Shown here: positions 34,552-43,085 of the stretch, one piece after another
Numbering within the stretch: the first letter of the stretch is position 1
Layout: every line of letters begins with the position of its first letter
From: Sulfurospirillaceae bacterium
GTDB taxonomy: Bacteria > Campylobacterota > Campylobacteria > Campylobacterales > Sulfurospirillaceae
Reading direction: 5' to 3'
Length of the DNA: 64,000 nucleotides
Assembly: GCA_028684065.1 (NCBI GenBank)
Contig: JAQUGO010000003.1
Span: forward strand, 60,171 to 124,170
Notes under the pieces: model-generated
Told to the model about the DNA's origin: nothing
The model's database searches: none
The model's input: the letters and a program-made list of their open reading frames with translations, nothing else
Translations under genes and position numbers: made by a program

Positions 34552-35925
34552 TTAAGAAGTGGTTTCTTCGGTTGGAATATAAAGGCAAAATTGTGTTTTT
34601 CCCTCTTCGCTTTTAAATTCAATGTAACCACCTGAAAGATAAACAATTTTATAGATACTAAATAGTCCTAATCCTGAACCATCTTTTTTGGTCGTAAAAA
34701 AAGGTTTAAACAAGCTCTCTTTGGTTTTATCATCCATCGTTTCACCTTCATTTTTAATACACAATAAGGAGAGCCCAATAGCATCACATTTTGTCCATGA
34801 AATGTCAATGATACTATGCTGATAAGCAGCATCAATAGCATTATTGAGTAAATTGATGAGAATGAGTTCAATCGCATTGGCATTGAGTTTAACGAGAAAA
34901 TTTTCTTCAACAAAGCTCTTTATCGTGAGTTTTTTTTCTCCTAGTCGAGATTTTAAAATAGTGATGGATTCATCCACAAAAGGCTTGACATGTAAAGGTG
35001 TTTCACGATGAAAATCGGCAGGTTTAGCCAGTGCTAAAAAGTCAACAACCTGATGGTCAATACGTGTTAAGGCATTGCGAATAATGGGCATATCCTCTTT
35101 ATCGGGTACTTTTTTGGCAGGAATAAGTAGTTTGAGAGGCTGAAGCAAATTTTTTATCTCATGGGCAAAGGAGGAGCTTATCTCGCCTAAGATAATCAAA
35201 GAGTGTGAAATACGTGCATTTTTTTCTTCTTTTTCAATGGAGCTGCGCAATTCATGCATCAGTTGAGTGGTTGTTTCAATGATTTTGGTAATCTCATCAT
35301 TTTCTTTGCCCTTATATATCGTGATGTCTTCCCATCGCTTTTCAATCATCGCAGAGGCATTGTTTGAGAGTAAATGCAAGCGTTTTAAGAGTTTTCCCAT
35401 AAAAATATTGGCGATAATCAATGAGATAAGAGCCACCATAAGCAATAAAAAGAGTTGCACTAAGAATGTATCTTTAATGACACTTGCAATGGTCTGATTT
35501 TGAACTTTAAGAATAAAAGAGCCAAATATGACACCATCTTGAACAAAGGGAACAATATTGTATGATTTAAATTCCGTAAAAGTATCGCCAATGCGATAAT
35601 GTGTTGTATCGGTATGTGCCACAATGATGTTTTCTTTATTGATGAATCCAGAACTTTCAATTAAATTACTGGCGCTGAGTGTTTTGAGAAATTTGTATAA
35701 CTCCCATTGATTGTGTGTCAAGATAAATTCACTTACAAAGGCTTTGTTGGAGTTGATATTGGTTTTAATGAGTTCGTCGATGATTTCATTAGTATGGTTT
35801 TTATGAATATCAATATTAATTAAAATGGAGACTGAAGAGATAGAAAGAGCAACAAAGAATATCAGAATAGCCAGTTTAATTTGAACCGAGAGGGAAAAAA
35901 GATAATTAAGAAATTTTTGTATCAT
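34552..35925 (-). CDS. membrane sensor histidine kinase of the arr cluster
   Basis: The 457-aa protein has two membrane helices (about residues 15-37 and 155-175) flanking a periplasmic domain. A HAMP-like linker, the phospho-His box 'SFAHEIKNLLQPL', N-box 'LINLLNNAIDAA' and G-boxes 'KDGSGLGLFSIYKI' follow. Its ATG overlaps the stop of the periplasmic binding protein gene, and the response regulator gene follows by 36 bp. The periplasmic domain probably senses the ligand-bound binding protein. Confidence 0.92.
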   Translation of the reverse strand: MIQKFLNYLFSLSVQIKLAILIFFVALSISSVSILINIDIHKNHTNEIIDELIKTNINSNKAFVSEFILTHNQWELYKFLKTLSASNLIESSGFINKENIIVAHTDTTHYRIGDTFTEFKSYNIVPFVQDGVIFGSFILKVQNQTIASVIKDTFLVQLFLLLMVALISLIIANIFMGKLLKRLHLLSNNASAMIEKRWEDITIYKGKENDEITKIIETTTQLMHELRSSIEKEEKNARISHSLIILGEISSSFAHEIKNLLQPLKLLIPAKKVPDKEDMPIIRNALTRIDHQVVDFLALAKPADFHRETPLHVKPFVDESITILKSRLGEKKLTIKSFVEENFLVKLNANAIELILINLLNNAIDAAYQHSIIDISWTKCDAIGLSLLCIKNEGETMDDKTKESLFKPFFTTKKDGSGLGLFSIYKIVYLSGGYIEFKSEEGKTQFCLYIPTEETTS

Positions 35926-36791
35926 AGCTGCTCTTCTATCACTTCCACCATTTTAGCCACATCTGAAAAATCTTGATTGGTAGGGATATCAAATCTATCG
36001 AGGGAAAGCTTCTGCAAGATACTTTGTCCATAGGTATCCATATGCATGGTGACAAATGATTTTTGTAAGGCTTTAAACTGTTTTTCGGATAGATTTTTAC
36101 GCACCACAATGGGAGAATTAGTATAAGGTCCTAATGTTTGAATAATTTTTAATTTTTCAATTTGTGTAGGATTTTTTTGTGCAAAGCGTGTAAAGACAAT
36201 GCTATCAACACTCGCACCATCAACAAAACCATCCAAAACCGCTTTGATGGATTCACCGTGTTCATAGGTATAAATAAAAGATTTAAAAAATGTTTTTGGA
36301 TTGAGCCCATGTTGTAACATATAATACATTGGGGCTATAGCTCCAGAGTTACTTTCAGGATCAGTAAAAGCAAAAATAGCACCTTTGAAATCGGCTAATT
36401 GATTATAGCGAGAACTTTTCTTTGCAATGATATACGAGTAGTATTGGTCACTTCCATCGACGATGGGGATAGCAAGTAGTTTGCCCGTCTTATCTTTATC
36501 TAATTTGGTATAACTTGAATTACAAACATACGCAACATCCACACGATTTTCTTTAATAAGAGCATTCATCTCCGCATAGGTTTTTGAAAAGCGTATTTGG
36601 ACATCAAAATCATTTTGACTCTCCAAATAGTGTTTCCAGTCCATAAAATTTTTTAAATCATCTTTAAAGACAGTCCCTGTAAGACCAAGTACAATTTTTT
36701 CTTTTGCTTGAAGAGGAGAGAGCAAGGTAAGCAGTAAAAAAAAGATGGTAAATATTTGATTTTTACTGGTCAAAATTTGATAGATTTTCAT
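35922..36791 (-). CDS. PhnD-like periplasmic oxyanion-binding sensor protein
   Basis: The 289-aa protein has a signal peptide (up to 'LQAKEK') and the PhnD/TtrS-N fold: 'VLGLTGTVFKDDLKNFMDWKHYLE', 'RVDVAYVCNSSYTKL', 'AIFAFTDPESNSGAIAPMYYML' and 'VDGASVDSIVFTRFA'. No PhnC/PhnE transporter genes are adjacent; instead a kinase and a sigma54 regulator follow. It is therefore a sensor like AioX or the N-terminal half of TtrS, likely binding arsenite, arsenate or a related oxyanion. The ligand is inferred, not seen. Confidence 0.82.
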   Translation of the reverse strand: MKIYQILTSKNQIFTIFFLLLTLLSPLQAKEKIVLGLTGTVFKDDLKNFMDWKHYLESQNDFDVQIRFSKTYAEMNALIKENRVDVAYVCNSSYTKLDKDKTGKLLAIPIVDGSDQYYSYIIAKKSSRYNQLADFKGAIFAFTDPESNSGAIAPMYYMLQHGLNPKTFFKSFIYTYEHGESIKAVLDGFVDGASVDSIVFTRFAQKNPTQIEKLKIIQTLGPYTNSPIVVRKNLSEKQFKALQKSFVTMHMDTYGQSILQKLSLDRFDIPTNQDFSDVAKMVEVIEEQL

Positions 36792-36845
36792 GCATTTTTT
36801 CCTTTAAAACCATTTTAAACACCGTATTTTAGGGATTTTAGAAAC

Positions 36846-36860
36846 TGGTACGATTGTTGC
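36846..36860 (+). promoter_or_regulatory. sigma54 promoter of arrCAB
   Basis: TGGTACGATTGTTGC matches the sigma54 consensus TGGCACG-N4-TTGC with one substitution and exact GG-to-GC spacing (12 bases from GG to GC start). Transcription would begin near 36872, 42 bp before the arrC start. It fits the adjacent NtrC-type activator gene. No clear enhancer palindrome was seen upstream. Confidence 0.75.
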
Positions 36861-36913
36861 GTTGAGAGCATTGTACTTAAAGAAAAGTTCAAAAATCTTT
36901 AAAGGAGTCCGTA

Positions 36914-37750
36914 GTGTATTTATTGTGGGATATAAGGGTCTCGTTAGACCTTTTTCTAGGCGGTTTAGGAGTAGGTGCTTTCTTAATGGGAGCTGTGCTT
37001 TACTATATTGATGCCAAAATTTATGAGGGCATTGTCAAAAAGGCGTTTATATTTGCACCACTTTTAGTGATGGCTGGATTGGTATTACTCTTAAGTGAGT
37101 TGGGTCGCCCGATGAATGTAATAAAAACACTTTATGCAATCAATCCAACATCCTTTATGTCTGTTGGAATATTTTTACAATTGACATTTGTTGCATTGTC
37201 ATTGTATATTGCTTTTAGTGTATTAACCAAGGGTACAGTTATTTTATGTGCCAAAGTTGTCTATACATGTGCTATTTTAGCAGGCTTAGTTGGTTTGTAC
37301 CATGGCTTTTTACTCTCAGGTATAGCAAGAGAACCGTGGAATAATGCGATGCCCGTTATATTCTTTGTATCTTCAATTTTAGCAGGCTCATCTTTAATCT
37401 TACTTCTTAACATCAATAGTGCTGAAGAAGTGGCAAAGAAATTTAAACTTCCCATTGTTATCAATATGGTTTTAACACTTGAACTGGCTGCTATCTTTGC
37501 ATGGGTTTACAATCTAGCCCTTACGACAGCATCATCAAAACATATCTATGACGTACTTATGAGTAGTTTTGGTGTAGAGTTTTGGGGTTTAAGTATTGTT
37601 GTTGGTTTAATCATCCCTTTGACACTTTTTACGCTTGTTTTATTAGGAAAAACTACCTTTAAATCGGTTTTTGTTCTTGCCTCTATTGCGATTGTGGTAG
37701 GCAGTTTTTTCCTCAAAAATTTAGTAGTTTATCTCGGTCAAATGGCATAA
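36914..37750 (+). CDS. arrC: NrfD-type membrane anchor (ArrC-like)
   Basis: The 278-aa polytopic protein (eight or nine helices) belongs to the NrfD/PsrC family: 'LWDIRVSLDLFLGGLGVGAFLMGAVLYY', 'LSELGRPMNVIKTL' and a paired second half 'YHGFLLSGIAREPWNNAMPVIFF'. It would oxidise menaquinol and pass electrons to the Fe-S subunit. GTG start with AAAGGAG at 36901-36907. It heads the arrCAB operon under a sigma54 promoter. Confidence 0.87.
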   Translation: MYLLWDIRVSLDLFLGGLGVGAFLMGAVLYYIDAKIYEGIVKKAFIFAPLLVMAGLVLLLSELGRPMNVIKTLYAINPTSFMSVGIFLQLTFVALSLYIAFSVLTKGTVILCAKVVYTCAILAGLVGLYHGFLLSGIAREPWNNAMPVIFFVSSILAGSSLILLLNINSAEEVAKKFKLPIVINMVLTLELAAIFAWVYNLALTTASSKHIYDVLMSSFGVEFWGLSIVVGLIIPLTLFTLVLLGKTTFKSVFVLASIAIVVGSFFLKNLVVYLGQMA

Positions 37751-37760
37751 GGAGAATATG

Positions 37761-40322
37761 ATGAGTATAAATAGAAGAGATTTTTTAAAAACAACAGCCG
37801 CAACAGCAGCGGTAGCAACTACAGTATCCGTTTTTACACCTCAAGCAGTGGAAGCCAAAACGGGAGAACTTGCCTATGAAGGTGAAAGTGGTAAATGGAT
37901 ATCTTCTACATGTCAAGGATGCACAAGTTGGTGTAGCATTCAAGGCCTCGTTCAAGATGGCCGATTGATTAAAGTTAGAGGCAATCCTAATTCTGCCAGT
38001 GGTGGACGTATTTGCCCACGACCACACTTAGCGATTCAACAAGCGTACGACCCTGATCGTGTTAAAACACCACTTAAACGAACCAATCCTAAAAAAGGGC
38101 GCGGTATTGACCCAAAATTTGTTCCAATCTCATGGGATGAAGCGATTGATACGATTGCCGATAAAATTATGGAACTCATTAATGCAGGTGAAACGCACAA
38201 GTTTTTATTAGCACGTGGTCGTTATACGTATATGAATGAGATTATGTATGGAACATTCCCCAAATTAATTGGAAGTCCGAACAATATCTCTCACAGTGCT
38301 TTATGCGCAGATGCGGAAGAATTCGGACGTGAACAAGCTGAAGGGTACCCTGGTTACGCTGATTTTGATTTGGATCATACACGTTATATTTTAGGGTGGA
38401 GTTCCGATATGGTAGCCTCAAATCGACAAGTTCCATGGTTTATCAACCAATTTGGCAAAGTCAAAGATAGAGCTAAAATTACCACGATTGACCCAAGGCT
38501 TTCTGCAACCGCGGCTAAATCACACCGATGGTTACCTATTATTCCCGGAACTGATGGCGCTTTAGCCATTGCCATTGCCCATGTTATTTTAAGTGAAGGG
38601 AAATGGAATAAAGAATTTGTAGGTGATTTTGCTGATGGGAAAAATTATTTTGTCCCAGGGGTTGAAGTTCCTAGCGAGATTATTGTTGATGAAAAACCAT
38701 TGCCGGTTATTTTCAATGAAATACATACCCATGGTGTTGTTTCATGGTGGAATTTAGAGCTAAAAGAGCGTACCCCTGAATGGGCGGAGTCAATAACAGG
38801 AATTAGTGCTCAAGAGATAAAAGAAGTAGCACGAGAATTTGCAGAGGCTGGCAATCGTGCCATTTCATGGACAAGCCCAGGGTCTGCCATGCAAATTAGA
38901 GGCGGTATTTCTTCTTTTGCCTGTCATGCACTCAATGGATTGGTTGGTTCGGTTGACCATGCCGGTGGCATCTTACAACAAGGCTCAGCGCCGACGGCTA
39001 AAACACCAGATGTTAAACCGTACATCGACCCACGTTTTGCGGCTAATTTAAAACAACAAAAGATAGATCAACGTGGTACCAAAGGATTTCCAGCACTTGA
39101 GCATATGAAATCAGGTGGATTTGTTTGTACCTCACGTGTGGCTCAAGCGATGCTCGATAAAGACCCGTATGATATTAAAGTTGCTATTGGGTATTGGAAT
39201 AACTGGGTGTTCTCTTCTATGGGAACAAAACAATGGGAAGAGGCAATGTCAAAACTACCATTTTTTGCACATATCACAACCAATATAGCAGAGATGAGTA
39301 TGTTTGCTGATATTGTTTTACCCGCAAAAATACACCTTTTTGAGCGTTATGGGTTTGCAAAAAACAAGCAAAATTTGCATGCATATCTATCGATGCATCA
39401 ACCTATGATTAAATCGATTGCCGATGCTAGAACTGATGAGACCGAAGTACCTTTTATGTTGGCACAAGCATTGGCCAAAAAAGGCTTTGATGCACCATTG
39501 CGCTATTTCCAAGATAATTTCAAAGACCCTGAAACGGGTAAAACACCTGAAACGCCTGCTGAGTTTGACCTCTTTGCTGTAAAGTTTTACACCAAACCTA
39601 TTTGGGATGGTAGTAGCAATAGTAAAGGTGACACGATTAATAGTTGGAATGAGCTTCTTGAAAAAGGTGTATGGAAAACAAAACGTTACAAAATTGGTGA
39701 AAAAATAGGTCATTTCCATACGGCAACGCATAAGTTTGAGTTTTTCAGTGAAACACTCAAAGCGGGACTCCAAAATCATGCAGATAAACATAAGATGAGC
39801 TTGGATGAAGCGATTGCAGCAGCTAATTATACTGTAATGGGCGAGCAGTTTTTTGTTCCGCATTATGAGCCAGCGGTTCGTTATGGTGACGAAAAAGTTT
39901 ATCCTTTTATTTTTACAGAACATCGTTCACGTTTGAACCGTGAAGGTCGTAGCCAAAATACGCCATGGTATTACACCACTAAAAATGTTGACCCAGGTGA
40001 TGAAAATGAAAAAGATGTTACCAAGGTCAATCCATTGGATGGTGCAAAATATGGTTTAAAAACAGGTGATAAAGTACGCCTTGTCTCCATGTTTGGAACA
40101 ATTGAGAGTGAAATCAAACTGTGGGAAGGTGTGCGCCCTGGTACGGTTGTAAAATGTTATGGCCAAGGTCACTGGGCTTATGGACGAGTCGGAAGTGAAG
40201 TGTTTGGCTCTAAGCCACGAGGTGGCAATAACAATGAACTTTATTGTTATGACTGGGAGCGCTTAAGCGGATCAAATCCTAGACATGGTGGACATACACG
40301 TGTTAAAATCGAAAAGATATAG
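37761..40322 (+). CDS. arrA: Arr-type molybdopterin catalytic subunit (respiratory arsenate reductase-like)
   Basis: The 853-aa protein has a Tat signal (NRRDFLK). A [4Fe-4S] motif with Cys at 51, 54, 58 and 85 and 'TPLKRTNPKKGRG' follow. The Arr core has RGRY (152-155), 'SPNNISHSALCADAEEFG' with molybdenum-ligand Cys182, and the C-terminal 'EHRSRLNREGRSQNTPWYY'. From memory of Shewanella ArrA (R165, Y166, H189, S190, K198, Y210 line the arsenate pocket), the matches here are R154, Y155, H178, S179 and Y199. The Lys position is Glu187. Start at 37761 has ideal spacing to AAGGAG. Between arrC and arrB, so an electron-linked periplasmic enzyme; reduction of arsenate is likely but not certain. 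Confidence 0.82.
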   Translation: MSINRRDFLKTTAATAAVATTVSVFTPQAVEAKTGELAYEGESGKWISSTCQGCTSWCSIQGLVQDGRLIKVRGNPNSASGGRICPRPHLAIQQAYDPDRVKTPLKRTNPKKGRGIDPKFVPISWDEAIDTIADKIMELINAGETHKFLLARGRYTYMNEIMYGTFPKLIGSPNNISHSALCADAEEFGREQAEGYPGYADFDLDHTRYILGWSSDMVASNRQVPWFINQFGKVKDRAKITTIDPRLSATAAKSHRWLPIIPGTDGALAIAIAHVILSEGKWNKEFVGDFADGKNYFVPGVEVPSEIIVDEKPLPVIFNEIHTHGVVSWWNLELKERTPEWAESITGISAQEIKEVAREFAEAGNRAISWTSPGSAMQIRGGISSFACHALNGLVGSVDHAGGILQQGSAPTAKTPDVKPYIDPRFAANLKQQKIDQRGTKGFPALEHMKSGGFVCTSRVAQAMLDKDPYDIKVAIGYWNNWVFSSMGTKQWEEAMSKLPFFAHITTNIAEMSMFADIVLPAKIHLFERYGFAKNKQNLHAYLSMHQPMIKSIADARTDETEVPFMLAQALAKKGFDAPLRYFQDNFKDPETGKTPETPAEFDLFAVKFYTKPIWDGSSNSKGDTINSWNELLEKGVWKTKRYKIGEKIGHFHTATHKFEFFSETLKAGLQNHADKHKMSLDEAIAAANYTVMGEQFFVPHYEPAVRYGDEKVYPFIFTEHRSRLNREGRSQNTPWYYTTKNVDPGDENEKDVTKVNPLDGAKYGLKTGDKVRLVSMFGTIESEIKLWEGVRPGTVVKCYGQGHWAYGRVGSEVFGSKPRGGNNNELYCYDWERLSGSNPRHGGHTRVKIEKI

Positions 40323-40336
40323 GTGAAGGATAAACA

Positions 40337-41035
40337 ATGACAAAAAAATATGGAATGATTATAGACCTACATCGTTGTGTAGGATGCGGCGCGTGTAATT
40401 TAGCATGTAAGAGTGAAAATAATACGCCCGTTGGAATTGATTGGGCAAGTCATAAAATCGAAACGTATGGTGTTTTCCCTAAAGTTACATATACCCATAC
40501 GCCAACTTTATGTAACCATTGTGAAGACGCACCGTGTGTAAGAGTCTGTCCAACGCATGCAATGCATAAAACAGAGGAAGGCTTTGTCGTGCATGACCCA
40601 AGTATTTGTATTGGTTGTAAAAGTTGCATGCTTGCTGATCCTTATGGCGTGATACATTTTAATACGAAAGATGCCTTTATCGAATTTGCTACGGATACAA
40701 GCAGTGAAGTCAAAGATGGTACTTTTTCTAAGAAAGAACTAAGTGATAAAAGCAAAGCGCCATTTCCAAACTTTAATGCTGAACGAGGTGCTGGAGGTTA
40801 TGAAGCCATTCGTCGGGCAGGAGCTGTTGAAAAATGTACTTTTTGTAACCATCGTGTAGCAAAAGGACTCGCACCTGCATGTGTGGTAGCATGTCCAGCC
40901 GATGCACGTATTTTTGGTGATATGAATGATCCAAAAAGCCAAATAACAAAGGTATTAAAGGAAAACAAACCAACCGTCTTACTTCCTGAAAAAGGTACTA
41001 ATCCCAAAGTCTTTTATATCGGAAGTTACAACTAA
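40337..41035 (+). CDS. arrB: four-cluster Fe-S electron-transfer subunit (ArrB-like)
   Basis: The 232-aa ferredoxin-type protein carries four Cys motifs: C14-C17-C20-C24, C59-C62-C67-C71, C91-C94-C97 and a last motif 'CTFCNHRVAKGLAPACVVAC'. In the third motif the expected fourth Cys is Asp101 ('SCMLADPYG', codon GAT), so one cluster may be [3Fe-4S] or Asp-ligated. It passes electrons from the NrfD-type quinol oxidase to the Mo subunit and is probably exported by riding with the Tat-targeted partner. Ends at a strong terminator. Confidence 0.88.
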   Translation: MTKKYGMIIDLHRCVGCGACNLACKSENNTPVGIDWASHKIETYGVFPKVTYTHTPTLCNHCEDAPCVRVCPTHAMHKTEEGFVVHDPSICIGCKSCMLADPYGVIHFNTKDAFIEFATDTSSEVKDGTFSKKELSDKSKAPFPNFNAERGAGGYEAIRRAGAVEKCTFCNHRVAKGLAPACVVACPADARIFGDMNDPKSQITKVLKENKPTVLLPEKGTNPKVFYIGSYN

Positions 41036-41065
41036 AGAAAAGGCCCTCTTTGAGGGCTTTTTCTT
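41035..41065 (+). terminator. terminator of the arrCAB operon
   Basis: Stem GCCCTC / GAGGGC with a TTT loop, extended by an A-rich 5' arm pairing with the following T run, starting directly after the arrB stop. A classic intrinsic terminator. Confidence 0.85.
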
Positions 41066-41084
41066 CATAAGATGAAAATATAGC

Positions 41085-41090
41085 TATAAT
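41085..41090 (+). promoter_or_regulatory. TATAAT -10 element for the LysE-family gene
   Basis: Perfect TATAAT 24 bp before the LysE-family ATG, separated from arrB by the terminator. Confidence 0.5.
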
Positions 41091-41113
41091 TCTTCAAAAA
41101 CAAAGGTTTTTGG

Positions 41114-41746
41114 ATGGATTTTCATACATGGCTTTTATACACAACCGTAGCATTAGTGGCTATCATTAGTCCAGGACCAGCTGTACTGCTTGCAATCAAT
41201 AACTCAATCAAATATGATTTACGCTCAACAGCTTTTTCTACTTTGGGCAATATTTTAGGTCTTTTTATCCTCTCCGCGGCAGCTATGCTAGGACTGGGTG
41301 TTGTCCTTAATACTTCCTTGATTCTTTTTACCGCCTTTAAAATTATTGGAGCGTTCTATCTTATTTACATCGGGTGGAAACAGTTACGCAATATCAACAA
41401 TATTTTTGCTAATGTCAATTTAGAAGGTCAAAAAAGTAAAAAAGAGTACTTCTCTATCTTTAAACGAGGGTTTTTGGTGTGCATCACCAATCCAAAACCG
41501 ATTATTTTCTTTACGGCCCTTTTTCCGCTTTTTTTAAATCCTGAAAGCTCTTTGGTAAGCCAATTTTTCATTTTAACCTTTACCTTTATGATTCTTTCAT
41601 TTAGTACGCTGATGAGCTACGCCTTTTTTGCCCGAAGTCTTAAAAAATGGTTTTCAACGCATCATCGAGCGCGTTGGTTTAACCGTGTCAGTGGCGCTAT
41701 CTTTGTTGCTCTTGGCCTTGGTATGTTAGGATTGGAGAGAAGATAA
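41114..41746 (+). CDS. LysE/RhtB-family exporter
   Basis: This 210-aa protein with about six helices starts with the family signature 'FHTWLLYTTVALVAIISPGPAVLLAINNSIKYDLRSTAFSTLGNILG' (in segments). It also has 'GAFYLIYIGWKQLRN' and 'KRGFLVCITNPKPIIFFTALFPLFL'. These proteins export amino acids or derivatives. It is followed after one base by the ABC ATPase gene, likely co-transcribed but functionally unlinked. Confidence 0.88.
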   Translation: MDFHTWLLYTTVALVAIISPGPAVLLAINNSIKYDLRSTAFSTLGNILGLFILSAAAMLGLGVVLNTSLILFTAFKIIGAFYLIYIGWKQLRNINNIFANVNLEGQKSKKEYFSIFKRGFLVCITNPKPIIFFTALFPLFLNPESSLVSQFFILTFTFMILSFSTLMSYAFFARSLKKWFSTHHRARWFNRVSGAIFVALGLGMLGLERR

Positions 41747-41747
41747 C

Positions 41748-42536
41748 ATGAAAATAGTTGAATTTAAACATGTGAATGTCGCCTATGAAGATGAGAATGT
41801 TTTAAAAGATATTTCTTTAGCGATTGAAGAGGGGGAACATACGGCCATTATTGGGGCCAATGGTTCTGGAAAATCGACGTTGATTAAACTTTTTTCCAAT
41901 GACTTGTATCCTCGTTTTTCACTCGATATGGTGAAAGAGGTTTTTGGAAAAAAGGTGTGGGATATATGGGAACTTAAAAAGCATTTGGGCATTATCACCA
42001 ATGAGTTGCATTATGAATTTACCCAGCGTGCGGGTTTTTTAAATGCCTTTGAAGTGACACTTTCGGGATTTTACAGCAGTTTTCACATCTATGAACATCA
42101 AGAATTTTCACCTTTACATGTCAACAAAGTCAATGAGGTTTTAAGCTTTTTAGAAATTGAGCATTTGCGCCATAAACGCATCTCTGAAATGTCTACGGGT
42201 GAGATACGAAAATGCATTATTGCTCGTGCTCTTGTGCATAACCCCAAAGCGATGATACTCGATGAACCAACCGTAGGGCTCGATATCAAAGCGCAAATCA
42301 ACTTTGTCTCCATGATGCGAAAACTTTCTACTCAAACCACGATTATTTTAATTACACACCATTTAGAAGAAATTTTTGAAGAGATACAAACGGTTGTGAT
42401 GATTAAAAGTGGAGAAATTTATCAGTGTGGTAAAAAAGAGGACCTTTTAAACGATACGCAACTTTCATATCTGTTTGATATCCCTTTACATGTAAGCTGT
42501 GATAAAGGGCGTTATAGCATTGCAAACATCAATTAA
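41748..42536 (+). CDS. stand-alone ABC ATPase (ModF/COG1119-like)
   Basis: The 262-aa ATPase has Walker A 'GANGSGKSTLIKLF', a degenerate signature 'MSTGEIRKCIIARALVHNP' (MSTGE for LSGGQ), Walker B 'AMILDEPTVGLD' and 'LITHHLEEIFEEIQ'. No permease gene is adjacent. The sequence is closest in feel to ModF-type ATPases. Its partner is unknown. The 3' part contains a TTACATGTAA palindrome (42486-42495). Confidence 0.8.
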   Translation: MKIVEFKHVNVAYEDENVLKDISLAIEEGEHTAIIGANGSGKSTLIKLFSNDLYPRFSLDMVKEVFGKKVWDIWELKKHLGIITNELHYEFTQRAGFLNAFEVTLSGFYSSFHIYEHQEFSPLHVNKVNEVLSFLEIEHLRHKRISEMSTGEIRKCIIARALVHNPKAMILDEPTVGLDIKAQINFVSMMRKLSTQTTIILITHHLEEIFEEIQTVVMIKSGEIYQCGKKEDLLNDTQLSYLFDIPLHVSCDKGRYSIANIN

Positions 42537-42541
42537 ACTTT

Positions 42542-42570
42542 TTGACAACCCTAATTTGCTAAAATATGTC
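42542..42570 (+). promoter_or_regulatory. candidate promoter of the leuD operon
   Basis: TTGACA (42542-42547) lies 17 bp upstream of TATGTC (42565-42570), and AAAGAGG follows as the leuD ribosome-binding site. The -35 is perfect but the -10 is weak; the overlapping TAAAAT is an alternative -10. Confidence 0.3.
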
Positions 42571-42596
42571 ATTCAAGTCTTTTAAAGAGGAACAAT

Positions 42597-43085
42597 ATGA
42601 GTACTATAAGCGGAAAAGTGTGGCATTTCGGTGATAATATCGATACCGATTTGATTATTGCAGCACGTTATTTAAATACATCAGACCCTAAAGAATTGGC
42701 CAAGCATGTCATGGAAGATGCAGATCCTGAGTTTGTCAACAAAGTTAAAGCAGGCGATATCATCGTAGCAGGAGAAAATTTTGGTTGTGGTAGTAGCCGT
42801 GAACACGCACCCATTGCGCTTAAAGCTGCTGGCGTGAGCGCTGTTGTGGCAAAAAGTTTTGCACGAATTTTTTACCGCAATGCTTTTAATATGGGCTTGC
42901 CTATTTTTGAACTAAGCCAAACTGACACTATTAAAGAAGGCGATACGATTAGTATCTCTATGGAAAGTGGTGAAGTGAAGAATGGTGCAACCGTTTATAA
43001 ATTTACACCGATTCCTCCTTTTATGCAAGAATTATTGGCGTGTGGTGGATTGATGAATTATGCAAAAGCAGAGATGAAAAAATGA
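42597..43085 (+). CDS. leuD: 3-isopropylmalate dehydratase small subunit
   Basis: The 162-aa protein is LeuD: '[29 protein letters not shown]', '[42 protein letters not shown]' (in segments). With LeuC it isomerises isopropylmalate in leucine biosynthesis. leuC is not adjacent, unlike many genomes. Overlaps leuB (ATGA). Confidence 0.95.
   Translation: MSTISGKVWHFGDNIDTDLIIAARYLNTSDPKELAKHVMEDADPEFVNKVKAGDIIVAGENFGCGSSREHAPIALKAAGVSAVVAKSFARIFYRNAFNMGLPIFELSQTDTIKEGDTISISMESGEVKNGATVYKFTPIPPFMQELLACGGLMNYAKAEMKK

Noticed and set aside
35922-36791. Phosphonate ABC transporter binding protein
   Set aside because: The fold is PhnD-like, but no PhnC/PhnE genes are adjacent and the gene overlaps a sensor kinase; a sensory role fits better.
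39387-39923. Minus-strand 178-aa reading frame inside the arrA gene
   Set aside because: Lies wholly antisense to conserved arrA codons; composition is shadow-like and no start context is seen.
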